NCBI GenBank assembly: GCA_023362775.1
Contig: JALMGJ010000001.1
Coordinates: forward strand, 65,358,001 to 65,422,000
Direction: 5' to 3'
Origin: Charina bottae
Lineage: Eukaryota; Chordata; Lepidosauria; Squamata; Charinaidae
DNA length: 64,000 bases
The translations under genes were made by a program, and so were the position numbers. Shown one piece after another: positions 56,995-64,000 of the stretch. Each line of letters opens with the position of its first letter. The stretch's first letter is position 1. Below the pieces are notes generated by a model, which was given only the letters and a program-made list of their open reading frames with translations, searched no databases and was not told the origin of the DNA.

Positions 56995-59900
56995 CCCCTT
57001 CATGGATCACTGCCTTGTCGTGGCGAAGGGGCTTGCGTAACTCAATGAAGTCAGGTCAAGAAGAACAGGTTATGACGGAGAGTTCTGACAAAACGTGGTC
57101 CAAAACTGGAGGAGGGAATGGCAAACCACTCCAGTATCCTTGCCAAGAAAACCCATGGACAGTATCAAAAGGCTAAAAGATATGACGCCAGAAGATGAGC
57201 CCCTCAGGTCGGAAGGTGTCCAAAATGCTACTGGGGAAGAACGGAGGGCAATTCCGAGTAGCTCCAGAAAGAGTGAAACGGCTGGGCCAAAGCCGAAAGG
57301 ACGCTCAGTTGTGGTTGTGTCTGGAAGCGGAAGGAAAGTCCGATGCTGTAAAGAACAATATTGCATAGGAACCTGGAATGTAAGATCTATGAATCAAGGT
57401 AAGCTGGATGTGGTCAAACATGAGATGACAAGATTGAACATCGACATCTTGGGAATCAGCGAACTAAAATGGACAGGAATGGGCGAATTTAATTCAGGAG
57501 ACCATTATATATACTACTGTGGGCAAGAATCCCTTAGAAGAAATGGAGTAGCTCTCATAGTCAATAAAAGAGTGGGATAGGCAGTACTGGGGTACAACCT
57601 CAAAAACGACAGAATGCTTTCAGTTCAAATCCAAGGCAAACCATTCAACATCACAGTGATCCAAGTCTATGCCCCAACCACTGATGCCGAAGAAGCTGAA
57701 GTTGACCGGTTCTATGAAGACCTACAACACCTTCTAGAACTAACACCAAAAAAAGATGTCCTTTTCATCATAGGGGACTGGAATGCTAAAGTAGGAAGTC
57801 AAAAAATAACCGGAATAACAGGAAGTTCGGCCTCGGAGTACAAAATGAAGCAGGGCAAAGGCTAATAGAGTTTTGTCAGAACACGCTGGTCATAGCAAAC
57901 ACTCTTTTCCAACAACACAAGAGACGACTCTACACATGGACATCACCAGATGGTCAATACCGAAATCAGATTGATTATATACTTTGCAGCCAAAGATGGA
58001 GAAGCTCTATACAATCAGCAAAAACAAGACCTGGAGCTGACTGTGGCTCTGATCATGAGCTTCTTATCGCAAAACTTAGGCTTAAATTGTAGAAGGTAGA
58101 GAAAACCACTAGACCACTCAGGTATGACCTAAATCATATCCCTTATGAATATACAGTGGAGGTGAGGAATAGATTTAAAGGATTAGATCTGGTAGACAGA
58201 GTGCCTGAAGAACTATGGATGGAGGTTCGTAACATTGTACAGGAGGCAGCAACTAAAACCATCCCAAAGAAAAAGAAATGCAAGAAAGCAAAGTGGCTGA
58301 CTGATGAGGCTTTACAAATAGCTGAGGAAAGAAGGGAAGCAAAAGGCAAGGGAGAAAGGGAAAGATATAAACAACTGAATGCAGAATTCCAGAGAATAGC
58401 AAGGAGAGACAAGAAGGCCTTCTTAAATGAACAATGCAAAGAAATCGAGGAAAACAATAGAATGGGGAAGACTAGAGATCTCTTCAAGAAAATCGGAGAT
58501 ATCAAGGGAACGTTTTGTGCAAAGATGGGCATGATAAAGGACAAAAAAGGCAGGGACCTAACAGAAGCAGAAGAGATTAAGAAGAGGTGGCAAGAATACA
58601 CAGAAGAACTATACAAGAAAGATCTTAATATCCCTGATAAATACGATGGTGTGGTCACTGAGCTTGAGCCGGACATCCTAGAGAGTGAAGTCAAGTGGGC
58701 CTTAGGAAGCATTACTAACAACAAAGCTAGCGGAGAAGACAGTATCCCAGCTGAGCTATTTAAAATCCTAAAAGATGATGCTGTTAAAGTGCTGCACTCA
58801 ATATGCCAACAAATTTGGAAAACTCAACAGTGGCCACAGGATTGGAAAAGGTCAGTTTACGTTCCAATTCCAAAGAAAGGCAGTGCCAAAGAATGTTCAA
58901 ACTACCATACAATTGCGCTCATTTCACATGCTAGCAAGGTTATGCTCAAAATCCTACAAGCTAGGCTTCAGCAGTATGTGAACCGAGAACTACCAGAAGT
59001 GCAAACTGGGTTTCGAAGAGGCAGAGGAACTAGAGATCAGATTGCCAACATTCGCTGGATCATGGAAAAAGCAAGAGAGTTCCAGAAAAACATCTACTTC
59101 TGCTTCATTGACTAGGCTAAAGCCTTTGATTGTGTGGATGACAACAAACTGTGGCAAAGTCTTAAAGAGATGGGAGTACCAGACCACCTTACCTGTCTCC
59201 TGAGAAACCTGTATGCGGGTCAAGAAGCAACAGTTAGAACCAGACATGGAACAACCGACTGGTTCAAAATTGGGAAAGGAGTACGACAAGGCTGTATATT
59301 ATCACCCTGCTTATTTAACTTATATGCAGAGTACATCATGAGAAATGCCGGGCTGGATGAATCACAAGCCGGAGTTAAGATTGCCAGGAGAAATATCAAC
59401 AACCTCAGATATGCAGACGATACCACCCTAATGGCAGAAAGTGAAGAGGAACTAAAGAGCCTCTTGATGAGGGTGAAAGAGGAGAGTGCAAAAGCTGGCT
59501 TGAAACTCAACATTAAAAAAACTCAGATCATGGCATCTGGTCCCATCACTTCCTGGCAAATAGAAGGGGAAGAAATGGAAGCAGTGACAGATTTTATTTT
59601 CTTGGGCTCCAAGATCACCGCAGATGGTGACTGCAGCCATGAAATTAAAAGACGCTTGCTCCTTGGGAGGAAAGCTATGGCAAACCTAGACAGCATATTA
59701 AAAAGCAGAGACATCACCTTGCCGACAAAGGTCCGTATAGTTAAAGCTATGGTTTTTCCAGTAGTAATGTATGGCTGTGAGAGTTGGACCATAAGGAAGG
59801 CTGAGCGCCGAAGAATTGATGCTTTTGAACTGTGGTGCTGGAGAAGACTCTTGAGAGTCCCTTGGACTGCAAGGAGGTCAAACCAGTCAATCCTAAAGGA

Positions 59901-60191
59901 AATCAACCCTGACTGCTCATTGGAAGGACAGATCCTGAAGCTGAAGCTCAAATACTTTGGCCACCTAATGCGAAGAGAGGACTCACTGGAAAAGACCCTG
60001 ATGCAGGGAAAGACTGAAGGCAAAAGGAGAAGGGGACGGCAGAGGATGAGATGGTCAGATAGCATCACCGATGTAATGAACATGAATTTGAGTAAACTCT
60101 GAGAGACAGTGGAGGACAGGAAGGCCTGGCGTGCTATGGTCCATGAGGTCACGAAGAGTCGGACACGACTAAACGACTGAACAACAACAAC
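56995..60191 (+). mobile_element. Full-length BovB (RTE) LINE
   Basis: 3197 bases, the expected full length, flanked by GTGTGGGT at 56987-56994 and 60192-60199. The 5' end reads TTCATGGATCACTGCCTTGT; the 3' end is ACGACTGAACAACAACAAC. It carries one broken ORF2. Confidence 0.95.
57095..60170 (+). pseudogene. BovB ORF2 (endonuclease and reverse transcriptase), inactivated
   Basis: The endonuclease part has IGTWNVRSMNQGKLD, ISELKWTGMGEF, VIQVYAPT and IGDWNAKVG. The reverse-transcriptase part has GEDSIPAELFK, VPIPKKGSAKECSNY, GFRRGRGTRDQIAN, RQGCILSPCLFNLYAEY and LRYADD. In-frame TAG at about 57578, frameshift near 57825, stop near 58090, TAG at 59113-59115 inside the first catalytic block (FID*AKAFD), and TGA at about 60100. 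The catalytic YADD is still present. Confidence 0.93.
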
Positions 60192-60199
60192 GTGTGGGT

Positions 60200-61078
60200 A
60201 ATAATCACCAAATCTGAGTAGATCAGGAAGAAACACCGCCAGCACACCAGAGACACTTGTATGAAAGCATTCCTTGCCATAGCTGCCCATATGTGAATCC
60301 AGTGATAGCTAAGGATTCAGTAGGATAGCTAAGGATAGCTAAGCAATCAATATTTTTCCCATTCAGGGGCTACAGGCTGTTCTTAAACTGGCTTTAAGAA
60401 CAGGCATCAAGAAAATAATAAAAGCTAGAACCTCAAACACGTATTTCACCAGGGCCTTTGGCAAGGGAGAGTGAGACCCCTCACTTCATCATTCTTGCCA
60501 TCATTTATCTTTTTATGTTTTATTGATTTTATTGTAATTTCTTCGTTCGATTGTTGTGAGCCGGCCAGAGTTGTTGAGAATCAGGTGGCATGCAACTTTA
60601 ATAAATAATAATAACAACAACAATAACAATTCCTCACCTAAAGAAAATTCAGTATAAGAAACTTGAAAACATTTTTCTTAAGAAGAGTAACAGCATTAAA
60701 AATGTGATTGGTTTAGAGAACTGCAAAAGTATATGAGGACAAGAGAGGATTTTAAATACCATTTTTGCTCTGTTCATTACCTCAATGCACTGTTCATTAC
60801 CTCAACAGAACCATTATGAAACCAAAATAAGGGTTTTTTTTGATAAAGAGGTAATTAACATGTATCAGATTCTCTACAGTTAAATATCAAGCATAAGGGC
60901 CTTTTTCCTGAAAAAAGTTCATCATTACTATAAAACAGAGAGACTATATTAATTTCTAACTAATTATATTTATTCAATTTAGTGCAAATGACAGACTGTC
61001 TTGCAGCCATAATTATTCCCAAAGAAATCAAATGATTCACTTTTGTAAATGTCAGCTACTATCTTTTAGCTAAGTTAC
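60200..61078. other. Upstream/intronic DNA with a LINE 3' end
   Basis: 60530-60620 has GAGCCGGCCAGAGTTGTTGA followed by AATAAATAATAATAACAAC, a degraded LINE 3' end (plus). The remainder is AT-rich with nothing recognised. Confidence 0.45.
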
Positions 61079-61975
61079 TTTATTTTATTTATTTAGAAAA
61101 CTTATATGGCCACTTATCTTATACATGGTAATGCTAGACAGTTCACAATGACTTTCAATAAAAACAGAATAAATATGACCAACCAAACCCCACAACAACA
61201 CAATATATGCCAACCACAGCACCACAACATCCCACTAACTCTACATTTACATTTGCTGGGCTCACTTCTATAGTAGCGCAATGCCTAGGCAAAGAGGTCT
61301 TTACAGTCCTCTGGAAGGCTAATAGGGTGGGGGCCCTCCAAATCTCGGGGGGAAGGCTGTTTCAAAGAGTTGGAGCAATCACAGAAAACATCTGTCTCTG
61401 AGGTCCCACCAAGTGGCAACATTTAAGGGAAGGGGCCTGGACTGCGCCCAGTGTATCTAACCTGGTAGGACAGGCAGATATCCTCAGGTAGAGGGGTCCT
61501 GCAGATAACCTGGCCCCATGCCATTTAGGGCTTTAAAGGTGATAACCAGCAAGTTGAATTGCACCTACTGTATAAAACAACTGGAAGCCAGTGCAGCTTC
61601 TGCAGCAGCAGTGTAACATGGGCAAAACGTGAAGAGCCCAGACTGCACGTGCCACTGCATGCTTCTGGGTGGTCTTCAAGGGCAGCCCCATGTAGAGCAC
61701 ATGGTAGTAATCCAACCAAGAGGTGACTAAGGCATGAGTGAAAGTGAGCAAGGCTTCCTAGTCAAGGAAAGTGCACAATTGGCACACAAGCTGAACCTGT
61801 GCAAAGGCTCCCCTAGCCACGGCTGCCACCTGCTCCTCAAGCAGGAGCCATGACTCCAGGAGGACCCCTAAATTACGGACCAATTCTGACTGGGGGAGTG
61901 CTACCCCATCAAGAGTCAAGGATGACAATTCACTGGACCGGGGGGGGGGGGAGCAAAAACCCAAAGCCACTCCAA
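61079..61975 (-). mobile_element. L2/CR1-like LINE 3' half, inverted
   Basis: The minus strand encodes LTLDGVALPQSELVRNLGVL, LEEQVAAVARGAFAQVQLV, FTHALVTSWLDYYH and LYMGLPLKT, the C-terminal reverse-transcriptase region of a squamate L2-like LINE, in two frames. The 3' end at low coordinates has the inverse CAGTTCACAATG and TTTATTTTATTTATTT tail. Confidence 0.8.
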
Positions 61976-62943
61976 TATAATTCTAATAACTCTCACTGCT
62001 AGGAGTGGTATATTAAACGAGATAAGTGATGCTCTGGCATGCTAAAGTTAATTAAGAAACAGTTTCTGCCACTAAGCTATACCCTCTCCAATATTTCATG
62101 TTGCAGACGTTTAGAGCTACCATCATAGTTTTGCTACAGTAATAGCTCTAATTTTGCTAGCCGTGTCAGCTAACAATGAACAGGGGGGTCCAATTCTCTC
62201 TCCATACTCTGAACTGTGGATGTCCAGTTTTCTGATTCAGAATGCTGACTACCTTCAAACCTCTTGGGAAAGACTCTAACACACTCATCCCCCAACCTGC
62301 TGCCCTTTCAAGGTATTAGGTATTCAAGGTATTACTACCTTCAGCTCATCATCTCCAGCATCAGAAAAGAAGGTAGTACATAACCCTGCAAGAAAAGATG
62401 CTCTGCAGAATCTAGCTAGATGTGAAGCAAAACTGAAAACAAATTTTGTGTGACACTGATGTCTATATTTGTTTATCATACATTCAGATCAATTTGCTAT
62501 ATCAAAAACACAAGATATTACTGTGTATTAGGCTTCTTGAACTGAAAGTCCCATTTAAAAAACAACCGGCTAACACTATATGGCACTTAGGTTTGTTGGA
62601 ATTATACACAATATATATGTATTTCTTTGAAGACATATATATACTGTGTTTCTATCCATGAACAGACTACAAAAATAAAAGCGGTTACAATATGTACTAA
62701 AACACAAGAAAAAATTAGCTTAAAACCTTGTAACACGTGCAAACAGAAGAAATTATTAAAACCAATGTAAGCAAGAAAATATACAATATTCAGGGATTTA
62801 AAAGATTGAAATCAAGCACAAGTGCATAATAGCCATTGTAGGTGGTTCATAGGTCATCCACCTTTATCTATACTGAGCAGCAACAATCCAGATCTTCCCA
62901 CAATCTCTTCCCAACATGAATCTGACACCCAAATTCTCTAGAA
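61976..62943. other. Nothing recognised
   Basis: AT-rich non-coding DNA upstream of, or in a 5' intron of, TRERF1. Confidence 0.4.
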
Positions 62944-63441
62944 CAGGGCTTTCCAAACTGTGTGTTGCGACACAATACTGTGTCGCCTGGGGGCCCCAAG
63001 TGTGTTGCGTGACAACCTGGAAGCGCCGGTGCTTCCGGGTTGCCGCATGGCGGCAGCGACTGCCCCTTCGAAAGGGCAGGCTCCGGGAACCCCGAAAATG
63101 CCCTCGGTTCCGGCAGGGAGGCGAAAAGCCACACTGCGCGCGGACACGCTGCCGGCTTTCCAGCGCTCATCTGATCAGTGGGGAGAATTTCTACCCCGGG
63201 CCCCCCCGCGCCGATCAGCTGTGCGCTCAAAAGCCCAGCAGCGTACGTGCGTGGGGAGGCTTTTTGCCTCCCTGCCGGAACGGAGGGCATTTTCAGGGTC
63301 CCTGGAACCTGCCCTTTCGAAGGGGCAGCCGCCACTGGCGGCGCTTCCGGGTTTTTGCGCACCACACTGGCGGCGGTGCTTGTGGGTTTTTTTGGGCTGG
63401 CCATTGGTGTGTCGCCAACGGCAAAAGTTTGGAAAGCCCAG
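62944..63441. mobile_element. hAT MITE, CAGGGCTTTCCAAA family, copy 5 (long form)
   Basis: 498 bases between CTCTAGAA at 62936-62943 and 63442-63449. Ends CAGGGCTTTCCAAACTGTG and AGTTTGGAAAGCCCAG. The centre is itself a large foldback: CCTTCGAAAGGGCAGG and TCCGGCAGGGAGGCGAAAAG recur inverted near 63240-63325. Confidence 0.95.
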
Positions 63442-63481
63442 CTCTAGAACATATTGCTTTGAATAATGTACTTCAGGTTCT

Positions 63482-64000
63482 AATATGTGTGGAGTCCTTG
63501 GTGCTCTCTGAACCTTGTTGTTTTCTTGCAGACGTTTCATTGCCAGGCTAGGCAACATCTTCAGTGCGAAAAGGGAGTGGGACTTGCTCTCTGTTTATAT
63601 ACGCTGGCTTGTCCTGCCTGTGTTGTTGGGGGTATTGTACTCTCCTTGGTAATTCCTTGGTTGGGCTGTTGTTTGCTGCTTGGTTGATTGACTGAGTTAA
63701 TAGTTCCTTGATTAGGGTCTATTGTGTTGTTTGATTGCTCCTCTGGTGCTAATCTTGGTGTTAATCTTTGCCTACCTGGGTGTTGATTGCTGGCAAGGAG
63801 CTGTTCTGGTCTTCTGGCTTTTCTGTTGTCTCTTATGAATGGTATGTAAATGTTGTTTACCTCTATGTGTCTGTTGATGGCTGCTTTGTCTGAGTGCCAA
63901 GCTTCCAGGAATTCTCTAGCATTTTTGGATTTGGCTTGGTTTAAGATGCTCACAGTTTCCCAGTTGAAAGTATGGTTAAGTCTGTCCATGTGTTGTGAGA
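63482..64000 (-). mobile_element. Penelope-like element, runs off the window end
   Basis: The minus strand encodes MDRLNHTFNWETVSIL, AREFLEAWHSDK and INRHIEVNNIY, typical of the tail end of a Penelope-like GIY-YIG endonuclease region. Open to a stop at 63561. Downstream are the family-typical GTCCTTGGTGCTCTCTGAAC and GACGTTTCATTGCCAGGCT. The rest lies beyond the window. Confidence 0.8.

Noticed and set aside
58143..58724. 193-codon minus-strand frame
   Set aside because: Antisense shadow of the BovB reverse-transcriptase region.

Overview
The window looks like squamate reptile (snake or lizard) nuclear DNA. Two vertebrate genes with many GT-AG introns lie in a dense bed of squamate-type repeats: BovB LINEs, Sauria-type and other tRNA-derived SINEs, L2/CR1-like and L1 LINEs, Penelope-like elements, Tc1 and hAT DNA transposons, and GATA/GACA microsatellite. 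There are no bacterial operons, no CRISPR arrays and no rRNA genes. The taxon is inferred from repeat content. Gene names come from recalled family sequences, not from a search.

Both genes are on the minus strand, head to tail. MRPS10 (mitochondrial small-subunit protein uS10m) runs from its start codon at 10319 to its stop at 1518. It has seven coding exons whose splice phases join into 199 codons plus stop. A CpG-rich stretch at about 10085-11560 covers its first exon and upstream promoter. TRERF1 (transcriptional regulating factor 1, TReP-132, an ELM2/SANT/C2H2 zinc-finger co-regulator) runs from 46475 to 17872. It has 14 coding exons that join without a frame break into 1155 codons plus stop. 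The region from about 13957 to 17871 is probably its long AT-rich 3' UTR. The same neighbour pair, in the same orientation, is known at human 6p21.1.

Layout: 1-10.3 kb, MRPS10, with an inactive L2-like LINE, an inverted pair of SINEs and two nested Tc1 transposons in its largest intron. 10.3-13.9 kb, promoter/CpG region, a foldback MITE, a SINE and an old L2/CR1-like LINE. 13.9-46.5 kb, TRERF1, whose introns hold a 5'-truncated L1, hAT MITEs, a second and older Tc1 element, CR1, SINEs and foldback elements. 46.5-64 kb, TRERF1 5' UTR/intron or upstream DNA, made almost entirely of transposable elements: a full-length but broken BovB with target-site duplication, a truncated BovB inside a SINE, a 5'-inverted L1, Penelope-like pieces, a Ty3/Gypsy integrase fragment and a probable solo LTR.

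The most informative structures are the nested Tc1 pair with preserved TA duplications (5004-8214) and a five-copy hAT MITE family whose copies all keep perfect 8-bp target duplications while their GC-rich centres differ. I found no undescribed protein system; the novelty is in mobile-element structure.
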